Assembly: GCA_035544895.1 (NCBI GenBank)
Contig: DASZZM010000039.1
Span: forward strand, 124,001-188,000
Direction: 5' to 3'
Length of the DNA: 64,000 nucleotides
From: JASLEW01 sp035544895
GTDB taxonomy: Bacteria; Acidobacteriota; Thermoanaerobaculia; Multivoradales; UBA5704
Shown in pieces: positions 45,925 through 54,678 of this stretch. Position 1 is the stretch's first letter. Each line of letters starts with the position of its first letter. Position numbers and translations under genes: made by a program. Under the pieces are notes generated by a model, which saw only the letters and a list, made by a program, of their open reading frames with translations, ran no database searches and was not told where the DNA came from.

Positions 45925-47703
45925 GTGGTTGCCGGCGATGGCGCTGTTGCCAGATTGGAAAGGGAGACCCTCGCACGTCAGGGCCAGCGCGAGGGCCGCG
46001 AGATCCGCTTCCTCTGTCCCGCTCATCTCGATACCCGTCCCTCGGCGCGGTGGCATCCGGAGAAGCGGACATGGTTCTGCGATGCGTGCAAGGCGGGAGG
46101 AGGATGGCGGGACCTGGCGCGGCGGCTCGGGTTGAACGGAAGCGAGGCGCGCGCGGCTGGCGGCGGCGAGATCGTCGCGAGCTATCCCTACTGCGGCGCG
46201 GACGGGCGGGTGCTCTACGAGGTCGTGCGCACGATTCCGAAGGGCTTTGCCTGCCGCCGGCCGGACGGGGCGGGAGGGTGGGTGTGGAACCTGCGCGGCA
46301 CCGAGCGGGTTCTGTACCGGCTGCCCGAGGTGCTCGCGGCGGTGCGGACGGGGGAGAGGATCTGGGTGGTCGAGGGCGAGAAGGATGCGGATGCGCTGGC
46401 CGCGCTCGGGTTCGCGGCGACCACCAATCCGGGCGGCGCGGGCAAGTGGCGGGCGGAGTATGGAGCGGCCCTGCGCGGCGCCCGGGTCGTGGTGGTGCCG
46501 GACAACGACGCGGCGGGGCGGGAGCACGCGGCCGCGGTGGCGCGCGGGTTGGAAGCGGTCGGTTGCGAGGTGCGCGTCGTCGAGCTCGGCGGGCTGGCGG
46601 CCAAGGGAGACGTCTCGGACTGGCTCGATCGCGAGCGGCGGGCGGGCAAGGCGGACGAGAGCCTGGCGGGCGAGCTCGAGGCGTTGGCTGGCGCGGCGCC
46701 GGTGCGGGAGGTGGGGCGGCGGCCGGCCGAGACAGCGGCCCTGCGGTCGCGGCAGATGTCGAAGGTCAAGATCGAGAAGGTCTCGTTCTTGTGGCGGCCG
46801 TACCTGCCACTGGGCAAGGTGACACTGCTCGAAGGAGACCCCGGGCAGGGGAAGAGCTGGGTGACGGCGGCCATCGCGGCCAGCGGCTCCCTGGGCCGGG
46901 GGCTGCCCGGGGCGGAACCCTTCGAGCCCTTCCGCTCGCTGATCTTCACCGCCGAGGATGGACTCGGCGACACCCTGGCACGGCGGCTCGAGGCCCTGGG
47001 CGCGGACAGGGATCTCGTCTTCGCGCACGACGAGTCGGTCTCGCTCGACACCACCGAGGGGCTGGCCGAGCTGGTGCGCGAGATCGAAGGGCGGCGGCCG
47101 CTGCTGGTCATCATCGATCCGGTGGTGGCCTACCTCAGCGGGCGGACCGACATCTACCGCGCCAACGAGGTGCGGTCGGTGCTTGCGCCGCTCGCCAAGA
47201 TCGCCGAGCGGTACGGCTGTGCAATCCTGGCGGTGCGGCATGTGAACAAGGCCAAGGGAGGACGCGCGATCTACGCCGGCCAGGGGAGCATCGACTTCAC
47301 GGCGGCGGCGCGCTCGGTGCTGCTCGCCGGGTCGGCGGCGGGCGACCCCCAGGAGCACGCGCTGCTGCACATCAAGTCGAACCTGGCGGCGAGCGGGCGC
47401 GCCTACGGCTACCGCATCGAGGAGGAGCGCTTCTTCTGGACCGGCGAGAGTCGGCTGACCGCCGGAGATCTGCTGGCTCCGGAGGTGGCGAGCGAGGAGC
47501 TGACCGCCGATGGCGAGGCGCGGGCGTTCCTGCGCGACCTGCTGGCGGAAGGACCGGTGCCGGCGCGGCGCGTGGTGGCGGCGGCCAAGGCGGCGGGCAT
47601 CACCGAGCGGACGCTGCGGCGGGCCAAGGACCGCGAGGGGATCGCGGTGACCAAGCAAGGGTTCGGGGCGAGCGGACAGTGGCTTTGGAGTATTCCTTCA
47701 TGA
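45925..47703 (+). CDS. TOPRIM-RepA-like replication/primase-helicase protein
   Basis: A 592-residue protein. A zinc ribbon (FLCPAH...WFCDACKAGGGW) at about 30-70 is primase-like. A TOPRIM domain follows (WVVEGEKDADALAALGF, VVVVPDNDAAGREHA). The second half is a RecA-fold RepA/AAA_25 ATPase: LLEGDPGQGKSWVTAAIAAS (Walker A), SLIFTAEDGLGDTLARRL, LLVIIDPVVAYLSG (Walker B) and AVRHVNKAKG. A small winged C-terminal region ends it. It may let the element replicate after excision. The start is GTG 45925 after AAGGGG; an upstream ATG at 45862 is possible. Confidence 0.87.
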   Translation: MVAGDGAVARLERETLARQGQREGREIRFLCPAHLDTRPSARWHPEKRTWFCDACKAGGGWRDLARRLGLNGSEARAAGGGEIVASYPYCGADGRVLYEVVRTIPKGFACRRPDGAGGWVWNLRGTERVLYRLPEVLAAVRTGERIWVVEGEKDADALAALGFAATTNPGGAGKWRAEYGAALRGARVVVVPDNDAAGREHAAAVARGLEAVGCEVRVVELGGLAAKGDVSDWLDRERRAGKADESLAGELEALAGAAPVREVGRRPAETAALRSRQMSKVKIEKVSFLWRPYLPLGKVTLLEGDPGQGKSWVTAAIAASGSLGRGLPGAEPFEPFRSLIFTAEDGLGDTLARRLEALGADRDLVFAHDESVSLDTTEGLAELVREIEGRRPLLVIIDPVVAYLSGRTDIYRANEVRSVLAPLAKIAERYGCAILAVRHVNKAKGGRAIYAGQGSIDFTAAARSVLLAGSAAGDPQEHALLHIKSNLAASGRAYGYRIEEERFFWTGESRLTAGDLLAPEVASEELTADGEARAFLRDLLAEGPVPARRVVAAAKAAGITERTLRRAKDREGIAVTKQGFGASGQWLWSIPS

Positions 47704-47724
47704 AGCCATAGGCTGCCAAAAACC

Positions 47725-47761
47725 CCTAAGGTGGCCATGTGTGGCATATGGCCATCTTAGG
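47725..47761. terminator. bidirectional hairpin between convergent operons
   Basis: CCTAAGGTGGCCAT and ATGGCCATCTTAGG pair with one mismatch around a 9-base loop. On the minus strand the hairpin is followed by GGGTTTTTGG, and on the plus strand by an AT-rich AAAATTT. It lies between the RepA-like gene and the convergent TPR gene. Confidence 0.6.
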
Positions 47762-47845
47762 AAAATTTGGCCATCTATGGAGGAGCAAGGAGGTCGGCGT
47801 GAGCCCTGACGTTGAGCGTGGTGATGTTCATGGCCCTCTCCTGCT

Positions 47846-49432
47846 CTAGCTCGGTGGTGGGTCAGCGTAACCTTGGCCGCAGTTGGGCGACTCCTGGTCT
47901 TGATCGAACACGAGGCGGCTGTGGGATGTCTCGGCGCAGCAGAGAGAGAGCCGCTCGCGGATTTCGAGATCGATTTCGCCGCCAGGCTTCTCCGCGACCT
48001 CCAAGGGCAGCTCGGCGACCGAACAAAGGTCGCAGCGGCGATCGGGGCCCATCGCGTTCCAAGCGAGGTCGGGACGATGGAGCTCGCCGGGTGGGAATTC
48101 CTCGTCGCGATGGTGGCGGGCGCGCTCGAGAAACCTGCGTAGCCGCCGGCTGAGGTCGAGGGCGGAGACGGTATCGAGACGCAGGAGGAGCGGAAACGCC
48201 GCTCCGGCCACGCCGCGGACGCGGGAGTGAAAGGGAGGGGCGGCGAGAAGCGCTGTCATCCTCGGTTTGAGGCGGCCGATCTCGACCTGGCGGTCGTGGG
48301 TGAGCAGGATCTCGGCCCAGTCGAGGGCGACGAGCAGGGCGTCGTAGTCACGCCGGCGCGCCAGGTGGGCAAAGACCTTCCGGAAGCGGAGCAGGGCACG
48401 GTCAAGGTGGCCGCAGCGGGCCTCGATTCGCGCCTCGACGTGCTGGAGCTCCCAGGGCTCGATGCGCTGTGGAAAGAGGTTGTAGAGCTGTCTGGACGAG
48501 TGCAGGGTCCGCGCGGCATCGTCGCAGCGGCCAAGGGCGGCGTAGCACTCGGCAAGGGCGAGCCGGACGCGCACGGTCACCCCTTCGCGCGTGCGGCCGA
48601 GGTGGCCCGCGGCCTCGAGCAGGGGCGGAAGGGCCGAATCGGCATCGTCCTCGGCCAGGCGCAGCAGGCCTTCTTGCGCGAGCGTCAGCCCGAGCTCTTC
48701 GAGCTCGCCGGCGGCGGCATGAAGCGATGCGCTCCTGTCGAGCAGGCCGAGGGCCTCATCGATCCTCCCCTGGTCGGCGCGCAGGGCGGCGAGAGCGCGG
48801 CACAGGGAGCCGCGCAGCGGTGCGGCGAGGGATTCGAGGTCCAGCCGCGCCATGGCCTGCCGCAGCGCCTCCTCGGCGGCGGCCAGGTCGCCGCGCAGCC
48901 GGTGCGTCATGCCGAGCTGTCCGAGGGCGCGGACTTGCAGCTCGGCCGCCAAGGCGGCGCCGAAGCGGCGGGTGTCGAGCTGTTCGGCCAGGGCGAGCGC
49001 CGCGGCAGAGAGACGTTCCGCCCGCTGCGGCTCGACTTCGAGCGCCTCGGAGCTGGTGGCCAGCAGAAGACTCACCACCGCCGGAGAGCGGAAGCGCTCC
49101 TCGCTCCGTGCCAACGTGGCCCAGCCGCCCTCTGGCGCGGCGACGAGCTCGTCGAAGAGCAGCGGCGCCCTCTCCCGATCGCGAGCAAGCTCCTCGGCGC
49201 GCTGCGCGCCTGCGGTTCCGAGACGGCGCAGCACGGCGCTTGCGAGGCGCGTTGGAGGCGGCAGGCGATCTCGCGGCGGCGAGGGCTCTTTCTCGTCGCC
49301 CGCGGCGATGATGCGCGCTACGAGAGCGCGGCAGCGCCGGCAGCGGAAGAGGTGCTCGAAGGTCCTGGCCTGCGCTTCGGGCAGCGCCCTGAGGTCGGCG
49401 AACGCGTCGTCACCGGGATGGTCCATCACCAC
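47846..49432 (-). CDS. TPR protein with N-terminal HxxxCxxC zinc-type motif (copy A)
   Basis: A 528-residue protein. Near residue 25 an anti-sigma-like motif HLFRCRRC (H-x3-C-x2-C) appears. Residues about 60-440 are helical repeats with TPR character (QLGMTHRLRGDLAAAEEALR, ALAALRADQGRIDEALGLL, ALAECYAALGRCDDAARTL). The C-terminus has several Cys residues (RRCDLCSV, LSLCCAE). No catalytic domain is seen. It overlaps the next upstream gene, a paralogue, by 7 bases. A regulatory or scaffold role is inferred; it may bind a sigma factor or XRE partner. Confidence 0.7.
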   Translation of the reverse strand: MVMDHPGDDAFADLRALPEAQARTFEHLFRCRRCRALVARIIAAGDEKEPSPPRDRLPPPTRLASAVLRRLGTAGAQRAEELARDRERAPLLFDELVAAPEGGWATLARSEERFRSPAVVSLLLATSSEALEVEPQRAERLSAAALALAEQLDTRRFGAALAAELQVRALGQLGMTHRLRGDLAAAEEALRQAMARLDLESLAAPLRGSLCRALAALRADQGRIDEALGLLDRSASLHAAAGELEELGLTLAQEGLLRLAEDDADSALPPLLEAAGHLGRTREGVTVRVRLALAECYAALGRCDDAARTLHSSRQLYNLFPQRIEPWELQHVEARIEARCGHLDRALLRFRKVFAHLARRRDYDALLVALDWAEILLTHDRQVEIGRLKPRMTALLAAPPFHSRVRGVAGAAFPLLLRLDTVSALDLSRRLRRFLERARHHRDEEFPPGELHRPDLAWNAMGPDRRCDLCSVAELPLEVAEKPGGEIDLEIRERLSLCCAETSHSRLVFDQDQESPNCGQGYADPPPS

Positions 49433-50934
49433 GCTTCACGGCCGTTTCCGGCCGCATCCGGTGGCTTGTCCTCGGCTTGCGGGCCCGCGCCGGCCCTCGG
49501 CAAGTTGCCGCTCGGCTCGGCGGCGCCTTCTCCGGCCTGGTCCCTCACACTCTGGCGCTCGATCTCGGTGGCTCCGGCCGCCGGTGCCGGCAGCGGTCTT
49601 TCGCGGAGATCGGCCAGGTCGATGACCTTGGCCACAAGGCCCGGGCGCCCTCGTTTGCTTGTTCTCAGCCTAAGGATCTGGCCGCGCAGCAGACCGGCCG
49701 CCAGATCGAGCTCGTCGGCCGGGAGCTGCGCCAGCATCTCGAAGCCCACGGCCAAGCGCGCCGCCTCGCCCCCGAAGGCGTGGAAGAGCTGGTGACCCAG
49801 GCCGCCGCTGGCGCGCGGCCGCCCTGCCTTGAGGCGGACCAGGGCAAGCTCGAGCGCCGCGGTCGCGGCCTCGCGCAAGCTCCCCTGGGCAAGGAGCCGG
49901 CCGAGGACCGCCGCGAGGGCGTCTTCGGACTCCGCCAGGCTCCCGGCGCGGGCCGCGATCCTGGCCCGCCACCAGGTCGAGACCAGCTCCTCTTCCGCGC
50001 CAGTTCGGTCATCCTGGCAGTCCCCAACGGCCGCGAGGAGCGCGCTCGCGCGCTCGTGGCGTCCCAGGGCGGCCTCGCAGTAGGCGAGGCCCAGGGTGGT
50101 GCGCTGCGCCAGGGCCGGCGGCAGGGCAACGTCGGCGCGGCCCAGGGCGAGGCAGAGGGGCGCAACCGCCCGGTCGGGCTCGCAGGCTTCGAGCAGGAGG
50201 CAGCCGAGCCAGGCGCGGCAGACGGCCTGGTCGAGCCATTGACGGCAGTCGCCGAAGATCTCGGCCGCGCGCGCGAGCAGGGCGGCAGCCTCGTCGAGCC
50301 TCCCTTCCTCCCAGCGCAGCTTGGCAAATCCGGCGCAGAGGACGCCGCGCTCGTCGCCGTACAGCCAACCATCGGTAAGGGCGGCCTGGCGGAAGGCCTC
50401 CTCGGCCCCGGGCCGGTCGCCGCGGCGCCGGCGTGCCTCGCCGACCAGGCAGAAGGCCCGCAACCGGGACCGTTCCGCGACGCCGGGAGGATAGGCGGGC
50501 AGGGCCTTGGCCACCACCAGGGCCAGGTGCGCGAGCTCCTCGCAGCGCAGCGGATCGCCCAGGGCTTCCTCGGCAGCCTCGCGCAGTAGCTCGGCGACGA
50601 TGGGCTGGTGGAGATCGGCCTTCCGCTGGACCGCCCGGAGGCGCTGCGCCGGAGGCAAGCGGAGCAGCTCCGCCACCAGGCTCTCGGCTTCGCGCCATCC
50701 CGCGACCAGGGCCGCGAGGAGCGACTCGTCGCGTGCCCGCCGGGTCGGCGCGTCCGGCTGGCCGGGCGCGTCTTCGCCGCCGCGCGCGGACGAGAGCATC
50801 GGGTTGTCGAGCAGGATCTCTTCTGCATGCCGCTGACAGTCGGGACAGGCAAGAAGGTGCAGCAGGGCGGCGCGTTGGCCGGTGCTCAGATCGGACAGGA
50901 TCTCGCGAGCCTGTTGATGCTCGAAGGAGAGCAT
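49426..50934 (-). CDS. TPR protein with N-terminal HxxxCxxC zinc-type motif (copy B)
   Basis: A 502-residue paralogue-like partner of the gene at 47846. The N-terminus has HLLACPDCQRHAEEI, again H-x3-C-x2-C. Helical TPR-type repeats fill residues about 95-420 (SRLRAFCLVGEARRRRGDRP, CAGFAKLRWEEGRLDEAAAL, TLGLAYCEAALGRHERASAL). The Pro/Ala-rich tail is low complexity. There is no HTH at the N-terminus; the zinc motif takes the place an XRE domain has in the genes at 53-56 kb. The adjacent XRE gene at 51012 is about 80 bases upstream and could supply DNA binding in trans. Confidence 0.7.
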   Translation of the reverse strand: MLSFEHQQAREILSDLSTGQRAALLHLLACPDCQRHAEEILLDNPMLSSARGGEDAPGQPDAPTRRARDESLLAALVAGWREAESLVAELLRLPPAQRLRAVQRKADLHQPIVAELLREAAEEALGDPLRCEELAHLALVVAKALPAYPPGVAERSRLRAFCLVGEARRRRGDRPGAEEAFRQAALTDGWLYGDERGVLCAGFAKLRWEEGRLDEAAALLARAAEIFGDCRQWLDQAVCRAWLGCLLLEACEPDRAVAPLCLALGRADVALPPALAQRTTLGLAYCEAALGRHERASALLAAVGDCQDDRTGAEEELVSTWWRARIAARAGSLAESEDALAAVLGRLLAQGSLREAATAALELALVRLKAGRPRASGGLGHQLFHAFGGEAARLAVGFEMLAQLPADELDLAAGLLRGQILRLRTSKRGRPGLVAKVIDLADLRERPLPAPAAGATEIERQSVRDQAGEGAAEPSGNLPRAGAGPQAEDKPPDAAGNGREAW

Positions 50935-51011
50935 TCAGACCCTCTCGTCGGAGCCGGGGCGCCGCGTGCGACGGGCCGCGCAGCCTGCGGGCGCAAGGTT
51001 TCGGGGTTGCC

Positions 51012-51557
51012 TCACCGCTCCAGCCCCTGAGCCGTCCTGGCGGAGTCTTCGGCCGATCGGCGGGCTATCGGCGAGGCGAGCGACGGTGGATGGTGAGAAA
51101 CCCTCCGTTCGGCGCTGGGCTGGCGTTGCCCCGAGGGCGGGAGCTGCTCGACCTGGCGCGCCAGGCCTGCCACCCGGCGGCGGAGCTTGTCGAACTCATC
51201 GCGCGCCACGGCGGGTCCGTGCTGAATCGGTTGGCGACCGTGTGGGGCGATCAGGTCCCAGAGCCTTTGAAGGAAGGGGCTGCGCTGCTCGGGCTGCTCG
51301 AAAACGATGTGAAAGAACTCCAGCGGATGAAAGCCGAGCGCGCGGCTGATGGCGACGATGTGCTCGAGCCGGAGAGCGGCCTTGCCGGTGAACAAACGTG
51401 AGATGTTGGTGCCGCTGCAGCCGTGCTCTTCGAGGCGGTGGCTGAGCTCTTTCTGGCTGAGCCCTGAGAGCTCGAGGATCTCGCGCAAGACGGCGCGCGC
51501 GCGATCGACCTCGGCTTTAAGAACGGTCCGGGGTGAGGTTTTGGTCAACGGTTCCAT
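51012..51557 (-). CDS. XRE-family helix-turn-helix regulator
   Basis: A 181-residue protein. Residues about 20-80 are an XRE HTH (LREILELSGLSQKELSHRLE, SGTNISRLFTGKAALRLEHI, AISRALGFHPLEFF). A second segment RDEFDKLRRRVAGLARQVEQL is a short coiled coil and probably dimerises. The tail is low complexity. Its first 41 bases overlap the end of the DUF433-AbrB gene. It is upstream of the two zinc-TPR genes on the same strand. Confidence 0.82.
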   Translation of the reverse strand: MEPLTKTSPRTVLKAEVDRARAVLREILELSGLSQKELSHRLEEHGCSGTNISRLFTGKAALRLEHIVAISRALGFHPLEFFHIVFEQPEQRSPFLQRLWDLIAPHGRQPIQHGPAVARDEFDKLRRRVAGLARQVEQLPPSGQRQPSAERRVSHHPPSLASPIARRSAEDSARTAQGLER

Positions 51558-52182
51558 CCGTCTCCTCGTGCTCCTCGCGCTGGGCTTCCTGGCGGCGCTC
51601 GGCGAGGAGCTCGTCGCTCAGGCTGGGGGGCGCGGCCAGTCCGGGGAAGAGCTCGCGACCGGCCGGCGCGCGGCGCTTGCTGGGCAGCTCGTCGGCATGG
51701 CCTTCGCCCGCTGCGGCCAGGTTCTCGAGCCGCCGCTGCACGCGGTCGAGTGCCCGGCTCGAAGATTCAAGGGCGACGATGTCGCTGCCCAAGCGGTAGG
51801 CGATCAGGAGTCCGCTCTCGGGGACGCCGAGGTGGGCGCGCAACTCGGCGGGGAGGACGAGGCGGTCACCATCGAGCCACAGCCGGAAGTGAGAACCGAG
51901 CCTGATTTGGAGCGGGCTCGGTTGCCGGCTTTCAAGCTCCTCGATGAGCTCCTGGGCGAGGGCAAGCCATTGCCGGACCTCTTCGGGATGCTCGGCATCG
52001 TAAGCGAGGGCGGCCTCGACCTCGGCGAGAGTGAGCGAATAGGCGGCGGCGATCTGCGCGGTGGAGAGGCCGAGCCCCTCGTGCGCCACGACGACGTCGA
52101 GGACCCGGATGCGATGACCATCGATTCGCGGCTTGCCGCCGCAGATTCCCGGGGTGCTGACGATGCGGACCTGGCTGGCCAT
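51517..52182 (-). CDS. DUF433 antitoxin-like protein fused to an AbrB-like domain
   Basis: A 221-residue protein. Residues 1-65 are DUF433 (VRIVSTPGICGGKPRIDGHR, IRVLDVVVAHEGLGLSTAQI, LTLAEVEAALAYDAEHPEEV), a VapB45-type helix-turn-helix antitoxin. Residues about 85-135 show RLGSHFRLWLDGDRLVLPAE then LRAHLGVPES, an AbrB/SpoVT swapped-hairpin style DNA-binding unit. No DUF5615 PIN toxin follows. ATG 52182 starts exactly at the DUF433 fold; a long upstream frame is low complexity. It is the first gene of this operon after the small gene at 52229. Confidence 0.75.
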   Translation of the reverse strand: MASQVRIVSTPGICGGKPRIDGHRIRVLDVVVAHEGLGLSTAQIAAAYSLTLAEVEAALAYDAEHPEEVRQWLALAQELIEELESRQPSPLQIRLGSHFRLWLDGDRLVLPAELRAHLGVPESGLLIAYRLGSDIVALESSSRALDRVQRRLENLAAAGEGHADELPSKRRAPAGRELFPGLAAPPSLSDELLAERRQEAQREEHEETDGTVDQNLTPDRS

Positions 52183-52228
52183 GGCGTCTGCGAGAGATCG
52201 GTGTCGAGGGTGGTCGTGCGGCGTCACG

Positions 52229-52678
52229 CTAGGCCTGGCCTCGACGTGAGGGCCGACGGCGTTGTATGGCGCGGCGTCGGGGCCGAGCCAGGGTGCCGTC
52301 CGCGGCGTTGGATTCTGAGCCGCTGCCATCTGACGAGGAGGATGATTCCTCGCCGGCAGCAAGCTCGAGCCCAGGGGCAGAGGGTGGCTGCGGGACATCG
52401 ATCCGCGGGGTGAATTCGCGGCGCAGCTCGCGGCGGGTGATGCGGGCGGCGCGTTCCAGGCGATCGGCAGCGTCGCGCAGGTCCTTGCACGAGATCTCCA
52501 GCGATGCCCTGACCTCCACGGAGACTTTGTAAGGCAGGTAGCCCTCGAGGATCTGGTCGATGTTCTTCGGCTCGGGCGGCAGGGTCGCGTGCACGCCTTC
52601 GAGCAGGTTGACGTAGGCGCGAAGTGAGCGCGCGACGACGCCGACGTAGATCTGGGCTTCCCTGGTGGCGGGGTGCAT
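52229..52678 (-). CDS. small helical protein of unknown function
   Basis: A 149-residue protein. Residues 1-90 look helical (IYVGVVARSLRAYVNLLEGV, VSVEVRASLEISCKDLRDAA, DRLERAARITRRELRREF), then a Ser-rich acidic stretch and an Arg-rich tail (RPRRRAIQRRRPSRRGQA). No family is recognised. It precedes the DUF433 gene by 47 bases on the same strand. Its composition is plausible for a coding gene but it lacks a firm motif. Confidence 0.5.
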   Translation of the reverse strand: MHPATREAQIYVGVVARSLRAYVNLLEGVHATLPPEPKNIDQILEGYLPYKVSVEVRASLEISCKDLRDAADRLERAARITRRELRREFTPRIDVPQPPSAPGLELAAGEESSSSSDGSGSESNAADGTLARPRRRAIQRRRPSRRGQA

Positions 52679-53061
52679 CAGAAGACTCCGTCTGGGGATG
52701 CCGCGTGCCGGAAGTCGGCGGTGGATTCAGCGTCGGGCATCGATTTCTCCTCAGCTTGAAACGGTGCTCGCGGGCTGGCGCACGCAGCGGACCGGGCTGG
52801 CGAGCGCCTCGGGGATAGCCAGGGGCGCCGGCATGGCGAGCTGGAGATGACGCTAAGGGGAAGGATCGTTGCTAGACAACTTGCAAGAAATCACCGCATA
52901 CGAAATCGCTGGCGGCCGGCTTTCCGGTGCTGGAACACGCACCTTCCGCGCTGCGGATGCGACGATCTTTCCTCTCTCGGCACGACTATTCGGGTATCCC
53001 TCGCAAATGGTCATCCCTCTCCAGTACACTCTGGTCGAAGGAAACACGCGAGGAGGCAAGA
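52679..53061. other. intergenic region upstream of the decayed XRE-TPR gene
   Basis: No gene is supported. It lies between divergent transcription units and holds a GAGGAGG ribosome binding site (about 53050-53056) for the frame at 53062 and a small palindrome CTTGCAAG near 52880. Promoters for both directions are expected here, but none stands out. Confidence 0.4.
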
Positions 53062-54005
53062 ATGGGGGAGTCGTTCCGGCCGGCGACGAGCATCGCGCTG
53101 GCCATGCTGCGCACGCTGCGCGGCTGGGACCAGAAGGACCTTGCGGCGGCGGTCCGGCTCCATCCCGACTCGATCTCCGACTACGAGCGGGGCAAGAAGA
53201 AGGTCCCCTCAGGCGCTGCTCTGCCGTGTAGGGGGCGAGGCGGCGCCAGAGCCCGTCCGCCTCGGCGCGAGCCCAGGCCGCGCCGAGGCGGGGAAGGGCG
53301 CGCCGCAGGAGTGCGGCGCCGGCGCCCGCGGTGAGGTTCTCGATGCCCTCCCGCAGCCGGGCCCTGGCAAGCGACTTCGGCGCCGAGAGACCTTATTTGC
53401 TCCTCAACCGCGCCAAGACCCTGGAAGAGGCCGGGCAGTTCGAGGCGGCGATCGTCAGCCTGCAGGAAGTCCTGCCCCTCCTCGGCGGCGCACGCGAGCC
53501 ACGCCTGTTCTGGATTGCGCGCTTCAACCTGCTGGAGCTGCTCGTGGGCGCCGGGCGCCACGAGGAAGCGGAGACGCTGCTCAGGGAGGTGGCCGAGCTG
53601 GCGCCCGGCTTCGCGAGCCGGCTCGACCGTCTGCGCCTGCGCTGGCTGGACGGGCGGATCGCCGCCGGCCGGGGCCGCATCGACCGGGCGATCGCGCTGC
53701 TCCGCCAGGTGCGCGCCGACTTCGCCAGGGAGGGGATCTCCTACGATGCCGCCCTGGTCTCGCTCGAGCTGGCCGCCCTTCTCGCCGAGCGCCGCGCCAC
53801 CGCCGAGGTCAAGGCGCTGGCACGCCACCTGGTGCCGGTCTTCCGGGCGCAGGGCGTCAGGCGCGAGGCGCTTGCCGCCCTCGCTCTCTTCCGCCGCGCC
53901 GCCGAAGAGGAGGCGGTCACCCCGGAGCTGGCGCGCCGCCTCGCCGAGGAGCTGCGCGGCAGCGCTCGGCCTACCGCCACCGCTCGAAGCGAGATCCCGG
54001 CCTGA
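53062..54005 (+). pseudogene. XRE-TPR regulator paralogue with large internal deletion
   Basis: The first about 50 codons are an XRE HTH (ALAMLRTLRGWDQKDLAAAV...SISDYERGKKKVP), matching the start of the intact gene at 54679. The frame then shifts and becomes Arg/Gly-rich nonsense. From about 53385 another frame (ending at 54005) gives LLLNRAKTLEEAGQFEAAIV, LQEVLPLLGGAREPRLFWIA, RFNLLELLVGAGRHEEAETL and ends with ELARRLAEELRGSARP, closely matching residues about 300-500 of the intact paralogue. About 250 codons between are missing. The two halves can no longer make one protein. A tandem duplication followed by deletion explains it. Confidence 0.8.
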
Positions 54006-54102
54006 CTCTCCGGCAGGTTTCGCGCGGAGGAGCCTGGTTTCCCCGGCGGCGGCCTGGCCGCGGGCGCTCCCGCCCGGCCGGGCGCGTGCGCCGCGCTCCC
54101 TC

Positions 54103-54495
54103 CTACCTGCCGCCGGCGCAGCCTCCCCCATAGGGATCGATCGAGCAGCCTTCGTCCCGTTGCGGGATGATGGGCGGGCGTGCCGGCAGCGCGCCGATGC
54201 ACTGGCCGAAGGGATCGATCGAGCAGCCGCTCTTCGGTCGGAGCGCTGGGGGCGGCGTCACGGTGGAGCCCTGGATGCACTGGCCGTAGGGGTCGATCGA
54301 GCATCCAGCCTTGCTCCAGGCGCGCGCCAGGACGGCGCGCAGCCAGGTCCAGGGGTTCCAAGAGGCGACGGCGCTGTCCGCAGGCCGAAGCGCCGCCGGC
54401 TGCGCATGGGCCGGCGCGGCACCAGGCCAGGATGCGGAGAGGGCCAGGGTGGTGGCAAGGACCAGGAGGGCAAAGGTGCGGCGGGGACAGGGCAT
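54103..54495 (-). CDS. secreted small protein with three Cys-bracketed GCSIDP repeats
   Basis: A 130-residue protein. A signal peptide (RRTFALLVLATTLALSASWPG, cleavage near AHA-Q) precedes three repeats: GCSIDPYGQC, GCSIDPFGQC and GCSIDPYGGGC, each with two Cys that could close an 8- or 9-residue loop. Linkers are Pro-rich. The last repeat is nearly C-terminal. It lies between the decayed and the intact XRE-TPR genes and is divergent from the intact one (184 bases between starts). A precursor of peptide signals or a small surface protein are both possible. No family name is recognised with certainty. Confidence 0.75.
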   Translation of the reverse strand: MPCPRRTFALLVLATTLALSASWPGAAPAHAQPAALRPADSAVASWNPWTWLRAVLARAWSKAGCSIDPYGQCIQGSTVTPPPALRPKSGCSIDPFGQCIGALPARPPIIPQRDEGCSIDPYGGGCAGGR

Positions 54496-54678
54496 GCGGG
54501 ACTCCTTTCGCGCGGGCGCGGCCGGGGCGCGACCGGCGTGGCCGCGCGGGGCGCCTGCCTGGAACTATGGTGCCTGGGCAAGGCCGAAAAATCGGCCCTT
54601 TAGCGATAACATATCGCTGCAAGCCATCGCCTGCCACGAAGAGGGCCGGCGCGTACCAGGGGAAGAGGAGGGCTTTCT

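Noticed and set aside
53120..54131. Minus-strand frame over the decayed XRE-TPR gene
   Set aside because: It is the shadow of TPR-coding DNA; the same shadow pattern appears opposite the intact paralogue at 54.6-56.2 kb.
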